A stretch of 64,000 nucleotides of DNA from Taklimakanibacter albus (lineage in GTDB: Bacteria > Pseudomonadota > Alphaproteobacteria > Rhizobiales > Aestuariivirgaceae): contig NZ_JAENHL010000007.1 of NCBI RefSeq assembly GCF_016595235.1, positions 124,001-188,000 of the forward strand, read 5' to 3'. The position numbers and the translations under genes were made by a program. Below the pieces are notes generated by a model. It searched no databases, was not told the DNA's origin, and saw only the letters and a program-made list of their open reading frames with translations. Of the stretch, positions 52,805 to 60,827 are shown one piece after another (position 1 is the first letter of the stretch; each line of letters starts with the position of its first letter).

Positions 52805-53845
52805 TCACCGTTTTCCGTTCGCCGTCGCTTTGCGGCGCGGGCTCGCCTTGCCGGATGCGGTCGCGAACTGCTCGAAGGCGGAAGAGGTCTTCATCCAACC
52901 GAGATCGACAAGCTGCTTTGAATCACGATAGCGCGCCGAGCGTTCATATTTGAGCGAGAGATTGGGATCCTTGGCGAGCGCATCGACATAGGACGACCGC
53001 TCTTCGAGGCCCTTTTCCTTCACCCCCTTGTTGTCATTGATCGACGAGACGATGCTCTCATAGAAGCCCGGCAGGAACTTGAAGTGGAGAACGGCCCCCT
53101 GCAGGTCGGACAACCGGGCATAATTGAGCGAGTGCTGGGCGACGAGATACCCTACCCCTTTTCGCCATTTGACCAGCGGAACCTGCGTGATGCAGGGCGG
53201 GCGCTTCGCCTTATGCTTGCCATGCCAGAAGGCGCGTTCCCGGAAACCGCTGAACATCAGCTCCGGCGGATAGCTGCCCTCCGCGAAAACCGTCCATCCC
53301 AATTCGGGATCGAAATACGGGCAGGTGCCGAGGAACGATTGTCCGCGCTTGTAGCGGGCTTTCACGATCGCTCCCTCGCCATACATGTCGATCACCAGCG
53401 ATGTCAGGGCATCGGCCCCGGACTCATCGAGATACTGACAGAATCTTCTGAGCGAGATCGTCTCGCAATGTGGGTATACGAACATCTCGTCCGCATCGAG
53501 GGACAGGCTCCAATGGCCATCCCCGAAGACGTTCCGCAGCGCATTCGTCCAGCGCGGCGGCTCTACATTGTCAGCGAAGAAATTGCCGTCGCTGTGGAAG
53601 CAGTGGCAATCCCGCTGTCCGTGGAGGAATTCCACGGTCCCGTCCGTCGAGCCATTGTCGATGAAGAAGAAGCGGTCGACCCCGAGCTGCCGGTGATAGT
53701 CGAGGAGAAAGGGCAATCGCATGCTCTCGTTCTTGATGCAGGCGAAGGCCCGTATCTCCCCTTTGGCGGTGGGAACGTAATGCCGATCAAGCTTGATTAA
53801 CTGTACCGTCTGGGCCACTTCGCACCCCTTGTCCATCTCCTCCAT
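52805..53845 (-). CDS. Family 2-type glycosyltransferase (GT-A fold)
   Basis: A 346-residue glycosyltransferase of the Glyco_tranf_2_4/GT92-like kind. It begins its catalytic domain at IRAFACIKNESMRLPFLLDY, followed by LGVDRFFFIDNGSTDGTVEF and the metal-binding LSLDADEMFVYP. A C-terminal basic tail (SPRRKATANGKR) follows. There are no membrane segments. The start is uncertain: ATG 53845 or ATG 53836 (preceded by GGAGGAG) are likely, and a TTG at 53887 is also in frame. It is divergent from the large glycosyltransferase gene. Confidence 0.88.
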   Translation of the reverse strand: MEEMDKGCEVAQTVQLIKLDRHYVPTAKGEIRAFACIKNESMRLPFLLDYHRQLGVDRFFFIDNGSTDGTVEFLHGQRDCHCFHSDGNFFADNVEPPRWTNALRNVFGDGHWSLSLDADEMFVYPHCETISLRRFCQYLDESGADALTSLVIDMYGEGAIVKARYKRGQSFLGTCPYFDPELGWTVFAEGSYPPELMFSGFRERAFWHGKHKAKRPPCITQVPLVKWRKGVGYLVAQHSLNYARLSDLQGAVLHFKFLPGFYESIVSSINDNKGVKEKGLEERSSYVDALAKDPNLSLKYERSARYRDSKQLVDLGWMKTSSAFEQFATASGKASPRRKATANGKR

Positions 53846-53916
53846 ACTATAAACCAAGACGCGATAAAGTGCTTCATTTCCTGACAATTTTCGTTAAAAC
53901 TGACGTCCAGGAACCA

Positions 53917-56900
53917 ATGAAGACCTCTGCCGCGAGGACCCAGACGCCACCAGTGGCCAGGAAGCTCAAAAGAGGGAAAGACGTGCCCAGACGCAAGACG
54001 CCTGCCAAGACACAGCCGAAAAACTCGTCCAAATCAGCCAGCCGCGCCCCTCTCAAGATTTGCATCGTGACCCGCCAGCTCCATGGCTGGGACGAGCCGA
54101 GCGAGGCCACGGCCGCCACCGTCGGCCTTGCACAGTATTTTGCCGCCCAGGGCGACGCCGTCACTTTGCTCTGGGTGCCGCCGTTCGAAAGCGTCGACGA
54201 CACGCGCGTCTACAAACTCACCCAGTATTTCTTCAACAATCACCTCATCACGCTCGAAATCCTCAAATCGAGCCCGCACATGCTGCCTATCCTGTGGGGC
54301 ACCGAAAAGTCCTCCGCCGCGGTGTATTATCACCTCAAGGAGCAGAGCTTCGACGCGGTCTACTTTGCCCTCGAAGGAGGCCTCGGCTACTACACCATTC
54401 TGGCCAAGGAGCTTGGCCTGTTCGAGCCGCATCCCAAGCTCCACGTCCTTGCGAATGCGCCGATCGCCTGGCAAGCCGCCGCCGATCGGCATTTCCTCGA
54501 AGATCTCGCCCAGGTCACCATTGCCCATATGGAGCGGTACTGCGCCGAGCAGGCGGACAACCTCATCTGCTCCAGCAGCTATCTCCTGGGGTGGATGAAA
54601 CAGGAGGGCTGGGACGTCGCCAGGAATGCATCCGTCCTCCCTGCCTTGCGTCCCTTCGAATGGAAATTGCTCAGCGATGCCGTGGCCATTCGGGATCCGG
54701 ACGAGCCGGTGGACGAACTGGTCTTTTTTGCCGGTCCCGAATTCCACAGAGGGCTCACCCTTTTCTGCGATGCGCTCGACGCACTCGCCAAGACGCACAC
54801 TGGACGCCTCACCGTCACGCTCATGGGCCGCTTTGGCAAAATTCTTGGCGAGCATACGGGCGGAATGGTGGTGCGTCGTGCGCGGCGGTGGCCGTTCGAT
54901 CTTAAGATCATGCCGCGCCTCACCGATCAACAGATCGTCTCATATCTCAAAGGTCGGCGTTGCCTGGCTGTGGCAACCTATCTGTCCGCCAACACGCCGC
55001 TCGACATCGCCACATGTCTGGAAGAAGGCATTCCCTTCGTCGCCACGGATGTCGGCGGCATCGCCGAGACGATCGCGAAGAAATCGCGCGCCCACGCCTT
55101 GGCGCAGCGAAAGGCCGCGGCTATTGCAGAGAAGATTAGGGCGGCACTCGAGGCCCCCCTGCGCATCGAGCCGGAAACGCCGGCAGCCGAGAAATACGCG
55201 CTCTGGAGCCGGCACCTCGATGAACTGGCCTCGGCCTCAAAGCCCGCATCGACCGGAACAAAGATCGCCACAAGTAAGAAGCCGCCATTCGTCTCGATCG
55301 TGATGGTTCATTACGACCGGCCGGATTATCTTCTGCAGGCGATCGATGCCGTCGAGAAGCAGGATTATCCGAATTTCGAGCTCATTCTCGTCGATGACGG
55401 TAGCAAGCTGGCCGAATCGCACCGGCTGCTGGAGAGCCTGGAGCCCCGCTTCAAGAAGCGCGGCTGGAAGATCCTGCGCAAGGAGAACAAATATCTTGGC
55501 GCCGCACGCAATGCCGGTGTGCGCGCGGCCCGTGGTGAGCGCATTCTCTTCGTCGACGACGACAACGCATTGTTCAAGCATGCCGTTTCGACTTTCGTGA
55601 AGGCGATGGACGCCTCGGGCGCCGATATCTGCACCGCGTTCCAGAAGATATTCCACGAGCAGTTCATTCCGTCGGACGAGAAGTATGGTTTTGTTCAATA
55701 CTTCCCGCCGGGCGGTTCCCTCGATCTGGGCTTCATCCACGATTCATTCGGCGATGCCAATGCCATGATCCGGCGCAGCGTCTTCGACAAGATCGGATTC
55801 CAGATCGAGGACTACGGCTATACCGCGCAGGATTGGGAGTTCTATACGCGCGCGACGCTCGCCGGGCTCAAGCTCCGCATCATTCCGGAGCCGCTTTATT
55901 GGTATCGCTCGAGCTCGCAGGGCATGTATCGGACATCGCACTGGTACGACAACCGCCTGCCCATCCTGGCCGCCTTCCGCAAGCACGGTTTCACGGGGCT
56001 CGACCACCTCTACCACCTGGTGATGTCGGCCAATGTCGGCGCTTCGGAAAAGGAGAGCTACAAGGAGAATCTGCATTACAACATCTCGGACGAGCGGCAT
56101 TTGCAGCTCGCGAAGATGGATCCGGCTTCCGACGAGGCCATAACTCTGCTCTCGGAAATAGCCGCTGCCGAGGGACGAGCGGACACTGCTCTCATTCTGC
56201 TGGGGCGAGGCCGGACTCCGGATTTCCGCACGCTTGCGGGCGACGCCCTCAATGTGCGCGATCAGACCGACAAGGCGCTCATCGAATCGGGCGGCGAATT
56301 TACCGGCGATGTGCGGTTCAGCGAACAGCAGCTCAGGGAATTCGTCATCCGCTCATCGGATCGTCGCAACGCGGTTCCTCTCTCCTATGTCGAGGAAAAT
56401 GACCGCCTTTATCTCGAGGCGCGCGGAGACTTCGTCTCCGTCGCCGTGAAAGCCGCCGGAGCCTCAGCCGGTACGATTGCGGTCTCGGCGTCGATTTCCC
56501 TCAATCAGGCCATCACCCAGCCAACCGAGTTTCTCATTCTCCTCGTCCCGGAATACGCCGATCCGCTGCTCGCGGTGGAAAAGGCCGCCGCGGCGCCGGG
56601 CGAAGGTTCGAGCGGCTGGTGCGGCCTTGCCTATCCCTACGAAGCCCGCAATATCGAGGCCCGTTTTGCCCTGCCGAGCACGCAGCCTCACAATATTGTC
56701 GTCGCTATCCGGAGCAAGACAAAGCCGTCAGCGACCGCGACGCTTGGCTGCTTCGCGCGCCTGACGGTTGTGAAGTCACTGGGCTATGAAAACACGCGTC
56801 GGCCTCGCCGCGGAGCGCCGCCGCATCGCCAGCGCGCCCGCGAATGGACGGACGCGGAGCGCCTGACCGCGAAGCTCGAAACGAATTACCCGAGCGCGCT

Positions 56901-57309
56901 GCCCCTCCTGCTCTTCCCAGCCTATCACGAAGGCCTGTTCCTCCGGCCGAGCACAGACGGCCATGTTGTGGCGCATCTTCCGTGGGTGTTCCCTCCCTTC
57001 GCCCGGCGTGTCGTGGCATCGGTGGAGATCGCTCACGACGAGGCCTCGCCCTTCGAGTTCGCCATGGCTCTGACGCGGCCGACTGAGCCCGTGGAATGGT
57101 GGTCGGGAGAGATGCCGAAGGATTGCCTTGCTTTCTCAGGCTGGCTGCGCGTCGAGCGGCATTTCGAGCTTCATCAGCTTTCGATGGAACTGCCGGAAAT
57201 GGTGCGAACGCATTTGTCCATCAATCTGGCGGTGCGCCTGCCGTCAGGCTCTCAGCCCAGTCCCGCCAACGCTTACTGGCGGAAGCTGATCCTGGTTTGG
57301 GAAGAGTGA
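53917..57309 (+). CDS. Two-headed glycosyltransferase (GT-B head plus GT2 domain plus C-terminal beta domain)
   Basis: A 1130-residue protein. After a basic N-terminal tail, residues about 45-440 form a GT-B type glycosyltransferase (LKICIVTRQLHGWDEPSEAT, then the C-terminal donor site region FVATDVGGIAETI). Residues about 455-700 are a GT2 domain (VSIVMVHYDRPDYLLQAIDA, LILVDDGSK, the metal-binding FVDDDNALF, and YTAQDWEFYTR). The remaining 430 residues are mostly beta and unrecognised. Two catalytic heads suggest alternating sugar addition. I chose ATG 53917 (AGGA 4 bases upstream) over a GTG at 53869. The sulfotransferase gene follows after 10 bases. Confidence 0.87.
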   Translation: MKTSAARTQTPPVARKLKRGKDVPRRKTPAKTQPKNSSKSASRAPLKICIVTRQLHGWDEPSEATAATVGLAQYFAAQGDAVTLLWVPPFESVDDTRVYKLTQYFFNNHLITLEILKSSPHMLPILWGTEKSSAAVYYHLKEQSFDAVYFALEGGLGYYTILAKELGLFEPHPKLHVLANAPIAWQAAADRHFLEDLAQVTIAHMERYCAEQADNLICSSSYLLGWMKQEGWDVARNASVLPALRPFEWKLLSDAVAIRDPDEPVDELVFFAGPEFHRGLTLFCDALDALAKTHTGRLTVTLMGRFGKILGEHTGGMVVRRARRWPFDLKIMPRLTDQQIVSYLKGRRCLAVATYLSANTPLDIATCLEEGIPFVATDVGGIAETIAKKSRAHALAQRKAAAIAEKIRAALEAPLRIEPETPAAEKYALWSRHLDELASASKPASTGTKIATSKKPPFVSIVMVHYDRPDYLLQAIDAVEKQDYPNFELILVDDGSKLAESHRLLESLEPRFKKRGWKILRKENKYLGAARNAGVRAARGERILFVDDDNALFKHAVSTFVKAMDASGADICTAFQKIFHEQFIPSDEKYGFVQYFPPGGSLDLGFIHDSFGDANAMIRRSVFDKIGFQIEDYGYTAQDWEFYTRATLAGLKLRIIPEPLYWYRSSSQGMYRTSHWYDNRLPILAAFRKHGFTGLDHLYHLVMSANVGASEKESYKENLHYNISDERHLQLAKMDPASDEAITLLSEIAAAEGRADTALILLGRGRTPDFRTLAGDALNVRDQTDKALIESGGEFTGDVRFSEQQLREFVIRSSDRRNAVPLSYVEENDRLYLEARGDFVSVAVKAAGASAGTIAVSASISLNQAITQPTEFLILLVPEYADPLLAVEKAAAAPGEGSSGWCGLAYPYEARNIEARFALPSTQPHNIVVAIRSKTKPSATATLGCFARLTVVKSLGYENTRRPRRGAPPHRQRAREWTDAERLTAKLETNYPSALPLLLFPAYHEGLFLRPSTDGHVVAHLPWVFPPFARRVVASVEIAHDEASPFEFAMALTRPTEPVEWWSGEMPKDCLAFSGWLRVERHFELHQLSMELPEMVRTHLSINLAVRLPSGSQPSPANAYWRKLILVWEE

Positions 57310-57319
57310 TGGCCACGCT

Positions 57320-58135
57320 ATGACCGAATCCGACTATGAAGAGATTTCCCGTTCCGAACGTCCGATATTCATCTTCGCGTCCGGTCAGCGCTGCGGCAGC
57401 ACGCTGTTGCAACGCTTTCTGAATTCGAACCCGAATTTCCTGATCTGGGGCGAGCACAACGGCTATCTCCGGACCTTCTCGGAGAATTTCCGCGCCTTGC
57501 AGGATTGGTCTTACGCAAAATCCGAACAGCGCGATATTTTCTTCAGCGAGGGCTACGACAACTTCCTTCCCAATGTCGTGCCCGTCAACGAGGACCTCGA
57601 GCGCGCGGCTATCGCCCATATCTGGGCTCTGTTCGGAGCACCGGCCAGAAGGCTGGGCAAGCGCGTCTGGGGTTTCAAGGAAGTCAGATATCGCGTGCAG
57701 ATCGCCCTTCATTTGCAGGAGTGCTTCAGCAACGCGCGTTTCATCCATTTGACCCGCAACATCGGCGACTGCTTCCGATCGATGAAAAGATGGGAGGCCA
57801 CCGGTGAGTGGGAGCGCAAATGGACATATGAGGCGCTCGAAACCTGGGTCGCGGTCAATGAGAGCTTCCTCCGAAGGGGGGCTCACCTCAACCAGCTCAT
57901 GACCTTGCGCTATGAGGATATGCTGGAAATGGGGCCCCAGGCATTTGCCCGACACATGGGAGATTTTCTTGGCGAACCCCCGGCCTCTTTCAATCTTGGA
58001 GTATTTTCAAGGAAGCTCGACGGCATAGACAACGCTATTCCGAGCTCCAGGAACATCACTGATGAGGAGAAACGGCTGATCTTTTCTGACCACGTGGTGC
58101 AGATTTCCAAGAGTTATGGATACCAGACACCTTGA
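57320..58135 (+). CDS. Sulfotransferase family protein
   Basis: A 271-residue PAPS-dependent sulfotransferase-fold protein. The 5'-phosphosulfate loop is FASGQRCGSTLLQRFLNS (about residues 16-33) and the 3'-phosphate site is likely RFIHLTRNIGDCFRSMKRW. A basic, aromatic C-terminus follows. No signal or membrane segment is visible. It is placed directly after the large glycosyltransferase, so the probable acceptor is the polysaccharide or glycan made by this cluster. PAPS synthesis genes are not in the window. Confidence 0.85.
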   Translation: MTESDYEEISRSERPIFIFASGQRCGSTLLQRFLNSNPNFLIWGEHNGYLRTFSENFRALQDWSYAKSEQRDIFFSEGYDNFLPNVVPVNEDLERAAIAHIWALFGAPARRLGKRVWGFKEVRYRVQIALHLQECFSNARFIHLTRNIGDCFRSMKRWEATGEWERKWTYEALETWVAVNESFLRRGAHLNQLMTLRYEDMLEMGPQAFARHMGDFLGEPPASFNLGVFSRKLDGIDNAIPSSRNITDEEKRLIFSDHVVQISKSYGYQTP

Positions 58136-58241
58136 TCATATCGCGCCACATTTCTTCGGCTCAAAATACGACAAGCCCCCGAATATTGCCGTGAGCAGAT
58201 ATAGCGACCAACATTTTAAGCCGCGCCAATCGAGAAATCCG

Positions 58242-58922
58242 ATGCGAAGGTTATTCATATCGTTCGGACTGCTCTTCAGCTTCCTGGTCGGAGCCTTCGG
58301 CATGATGTTGGTGCCCTTGAGCACTATTGCCGAGCTCCAGACGCTTGTCGTGGGGGATCGTACCCGCGAAGGATCCGGCAATCAAAGCAAGGCGAACAAG
58401 CTGGGAAGCCCCTTCATGACGGCATTTGCCGGTGCGCCGAAGAAGGTGAAGGCCTATGAAGAGCTGACGCCCGGCTTCTCGGTGGGCTTCGATGAAACGA
58501 AGGCCGCGTCGGTCTACGTTCTCCAAAAGACCGACAGCGCAAGGATCGGCGGCCCGGAAAACAAATATCTCATCGACGTCGACATCAGGGAAGCCGCCGG
58601 CTCCGATTGGGTCACGGTCGAAAGAGCGATCGAAAAGCCAGGCATTTCCCGCGTGATCGTGGCTCTGACGGCCAGGATGGCGCAGCCCGGGCAAGTCAGC
58701 TTCGTTCTCTTTGTTCCTCAGCTCGGGCAACCACCTCAGAGAATTCCTTTAGGGACAGCCGATATCGGCACGGACTTCAGGTCATTCATCCTGGAGAAAT
58801 CTGTCGACCTGCGGAGTTTTCCGAATATCGACGTAAACTATCCCGCGCGCGTGGTGGCCCTGCTGCCGACACATGCCGGCATGTCAATCGAACTCGCCCG
58901 CTTCGATACATTCTCACTGTAA
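58242..58922 (+). CDS. Membrane-anchored protein of unknown function
   Basis: A 226-residue protein with one N-terminal hydrophobic segment (LFISFGLLFSFLVGAFGMML), probably a signal anchor, then an extracytoplasmic part rich in beta strands (YLIDVDIREAAGSDWVTVER, FVLFVPQLGQPPQ). I do not recognise the family. The longest frame starts at 58116 inside the sulfotransferase gene; the ATG at 58242, directly before the basic-hydrophobic start, is more likely. It follows the sulfotransferase gene on the same strand and may belong to the same polymer system. Confidence 0.65.
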   Translation: MRRLFISFGLLFSFLVGAFGMMLVPLSTIAELQTLVVGDRTREGSGNQSKANKLGSPFMTAFAGAPKKVKAYEELTPGFSVGFDETKAASVYVLQKTDSARIGGPENKYLIDVDIREAAGSDWVTVERAIEKPGISRVIVALTARMAQPGQVSFVLFVPQLGQPPQRIPLGTADIGTDFRSFILEKSVDLRSFPNIDVNYPARVVALLPTHAGMSIELARFDTFSL

Positions 58923-58957
58923 TCGAGAGACAGTTCAGTCCCGAAATTACATGGCAA

Positions 58958-58985
58958 ATAAAAATGGGCGCCTATGGCGCCCATT
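58958..58985 (-). terminator. Rho-independent terminator, probably bidirectional
   Basis: AATGGGCGCC (58963-58972), TAT, GGCGCCCATT (58976-58985) form a perfect 10-bp stem. On the minus strand it is followed by TTTTTATTTG, a proper U-run, and lies 31 bases past the stop of the minus-strand gene at 59016. It may also stop plus-strand transcription from 58922, though the plus side lacks a T-run. Confidence 0.85.
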
Positions 58986-59015
58986 GGTAGTCAAGATCCT
59001 TGTGCCGGTATTGCC

Positions 59016-59324
59016 TTAGTAAGGCGCGCCGCCGCCTGACCGATCCGGCACCGTGCTCTGCTGGCCATTGGAAAATTCATTCAAGGCAGCCAGCGCCAAC
59101 GCAGTACAAGCGCTGCCTTGGCCGTTCACTCCCGGGGGATACTTCCGGAGAAACTCCTCCAGGGCATCAATCGTATTCGCCTTCAGCGCATCTTCGCACG
59201 CACACTGTTCCGCCGAAGTCGTGCATTGGGGGCCTTGTACCGTCGCTTGCGCGGACAGGGCAAAACCACCAATACCCAGAGCTACTGCGCTGAGCGTGGT
59301 CAGAAGTTGTTTTCTAGGATCCAT
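59016..59324 (-). CDS. Small exported Cys-containing protein, paralog 1
   Basis: A 102-residue protein with a signal peptide (DPRKQLLTTLSAVALGIGGF, cleavage near ALSAQA). The mature part carries the motif ECACE-like QCACEDALKANTIDALEEFL followed by RKYPPG and SACTALALAAL, with four Cys (two in the CAC motif region, one before it and one in SAC). It is clearly paralogous to the product at 60346-60666. I do not recognise a named family; the helical hairpin could be a half-TPR. A perfect CtrA-type box lies 32 bases upstream. The ATG at 59324 has GGTGA 5 bases before it; a TTG at 59336 is an alternative. Confidence 0.75.
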   Translation of the reverse strand: MDPRKQLLTTLSAVALGIGGFALSAQATVQGPQCTTSAEQCACEDALKANTIDALEEFLRKYPPGVNGQGSACTALALAALNEFSNGQQSTVPDRSGGGAPY

Positions 59325-59356
59325 TGCCGTCACCAATTCTATTATGAAACCGGAGA

Positions 59357-59371
59357 TTAACCCTTTATTAA
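59357..59371. promoter_or_regulatory. CtrA box (TTAA-N7-TTAA)
   Basis: TTAACCCTTTATTAA, followed by CC, matches the CtrA consensus TTAA-N7-TTAAC exactly. It lies 32 bases upstream of the minus-strand small protein and 54 bases upstream of the plus-strand CBM60-OmpA-like gene, so it could control both. The minus-strand 17-mer GGTTAATAAAGGGTTAA is 15/17 identical to the one at 60689-60705. Confidence 0.75.
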
Positions 59372-59425
59372 CCCTTCGTCAACGTTACAATTGCCACAAA
59401 TAGTCTTGTGGTTAATTGGGGTTAG

Positions 59426-60325
59426 ATGCAAATGACGGGCCAATTCGGGGCAGTGTTGCTGGCGTGTTTGGCGCTTCTCAGCCCCCAGCAAGTACACGCA
59501 GAAGATGCAATCCTGGCCATTACGATGACCGGCGACGCCTATGAAGGCGCCCCTAAATTCAAGATATTGGCCGATGAACACACCATCGGCACCGGGGAGC
59601 TCGCTCACGCCCTCGACACCAGCAAGGGCAACCGCCTGAAATTGCCGGCTGATCTTGAACGATCCACGACCGAACGCTTTCTGTTCGCTGTGCCGGATAT
59701 CCAGAATGTGTCCCAATTTGAGATTGTGTTCGCCAATGATGCTTGGGCCGGCAAGGGCAAGCCGGGGGATCGAAATTTATATGTCCTGGGCCTCACCCTG
59801 AGCGTCGTGAAAAAGAATGCGACCGGGACCGCGGCGGAAGCACGGGACTTTCCGCCGCAACAGCTCGAGGCCCTGACACGCAGCCCGGACGGGGCCGCCG
59901 TCACACCGCACTATTCCGCCCTCTTTCAGGATGGTCGCCTCCGTCTCAGGCGGCCCCAGGGCGGGTGGATCGCGTCTGCAAGCATCGTCAAGCCCGCGCA
60001 AGCTGCGACACCGAAACCGAAGGCCAATCCGCCCTGCCAGCGCGCAAGGCTCGAGATTGGCGATTTCGCAAGGAACTCCACGGCTCTGTCACCCGCAATG
60101 CTTGAGCAATTGGAAAGGGCCAAAGCGGCTTTCAGCTCCTCTTGCACGGCGCGTATCACGGCCTATGCGAGCGGTGGGCCTTCTGACGCGTTCCGGGCCG
60201 AGCTTTCGCTCGCCCGAGCAGAGGCTGTCGCGAGGGAGTTGGCGCGGCTCGGCATGGCTCCCGAGCGCATCACAACGGTAAGCGGAAGCGGCGGTGGCCG
60301 GCGAGCGGTCATTTCCATTGAATGA
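59426..60325 (+). CDS. Exported CBM60-type carbohydrate-binding and OmpA-like protein
   Basis: A 299-residue protein with a signal peptide (GAVLLACLALLSPQQVHA, cleavage before ED). Residues about 27-130 look like a calcium-dependent xylan-binding module of the CBM36/60 kind: ITMTGDAYEGAPKFKI, and the hallmark FANDAW...GDRNLYVLGL with acidic residues for calcium. After a Pro/Lys linker, residues about 205-299 resemble an OmpA-C domain (AMLEQLERAKAAF, ITAYASGG, LSLARAEAVARELARLGMAP, ERITTVSGSG). It may link a cell-surface glycan to peptidoglycan. It stands between two small paralogous genes and faces a CtrA box. Confidence 0.75.
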   Translation: MQMTGQFGAVLLACLALLSPQQVHAEDAILAITMTGDAYEGAPKFKILADEHTIGTGELAHALDTSKGNRLKLPADLERSTTERFLFAVPDIQNVSQFEIVFANDAWAGKGKPGDRNLYVLGLTLSVVKKNATGTAAEARDFPPQQLEALTRSPDGAAVTPHYSALFQDGRLRLRRPQGGWIASASIVKPAQAATPKPKANPPCQRARLEIGDFARNSTALSPAMLEQLERAKAAFSSSCTARITAYASGGPSDAFRAELSLARAEAVARELARLGMAPERITTVSGSGGGRRAVISIE

Positions 60326-60345
60326 CCGCCAGAACCACCCTGCTC

Positions 60346-60666
60346 TCATCCTCCGGAGGACAGGTCACCCGACATAGGGTCTTCAGGCTGCTCCGCGTCC
60401 TGACGGCTCACCCCCGGTCCTTCGTCCAGCGAGGGTACACCGAGCGCCGCGCAGGCACTTTTGCCGGTCTCGGCACTGTGCGGATATTTTCTGAGGAAGG
60501 CTTCCAGCGCCTCGATCGTATTCTGCTTCAGCGCCTTTTCACAGGCGCATTCCTCGGTCTTGCATTTTCCGGTCGCTGCCTCGCTCGTAACCGCATTCAA
60601 ACTCACGGTCAGCGCCAGCACGCCGAGTGCCGTCACGATTCGCTTGCTCGTCGTCATCGCCATCAT
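60346..60666 (-). CDS. Small exported Cys-containing protein, paralog 2
   Basis: A 106-residue protein with a signal peptide (TTSKRIVTALGVLALTVSLN, cleavage near TSEA). The mature motif ECACEKALKQNTIEALEAFL then RKYPHS and SACAALGVPSL matches paralog 1 almost position by position. The C-terminal tail differs (acidic, Gly/Ser-rich). In-frame ATGs lie at 60687, 60678, 60666 and 60657; I chose 60666 because GGTGA precedes it by 5 bases, exactly as in paralog 1. A CtrA box lies 22 bases upstream. Function unknown. Confidence 0.72.
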   Translation of the reverse strand: MMAMTTSKRIVTALGVLALTVSLNAVTSEAATGKCKTEECACEKALKQNTIEALEAFLRKYPHSAETGKSACAALGVPSLDEGPGVSRQDAEQPEDPMSGDLSSGG

Positions 60667-60688
60667 GCCACTCACCATCTGCTCCATC

Positions 60689-60703
60689 TTAACGCTTTGT
60701 TAA
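60689..60703. promoter_or_regulatory. CtrA box (TTAA-N7-TTAA)
   Basis: TTAACGCTTTGTTAA followed by CC is an exact TTAA-N7-TTAAC site directly upstream of paralog 2. Read on the minus strand it is GGTTAACAAAGCGTTAA, sharing 15 of 17 bases with the site before paralog 1. Confidence 0.75.
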
Positions 60704-60775
60704 CCTAGAACCCAGCCAAAGCCGGGAATATGGTTACTTAGGGTGAGAGCAAGAGGCGTGCCATGAATGCAAAAA

Positions 60776-60796
60776 CGCGGGCCCTAGGGGCCCGCG
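60776..60796 (-). terminator. Rho-independent terminator of the minus-strand gene at 60828
   Basis: CGCGGGCC (60776-60783), loop CTAGG, GGCCCGCG (60789-60796) form an 8-bp GC stem. On the minus strand it is followed by TTTTTGC. It lies 31 bases past the stop at 60828. Confidence 0.85.
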
Positions 60797-60827
60797 CTTT
60801 CTATTCAGCAAGAATAATCCGCTCGGT

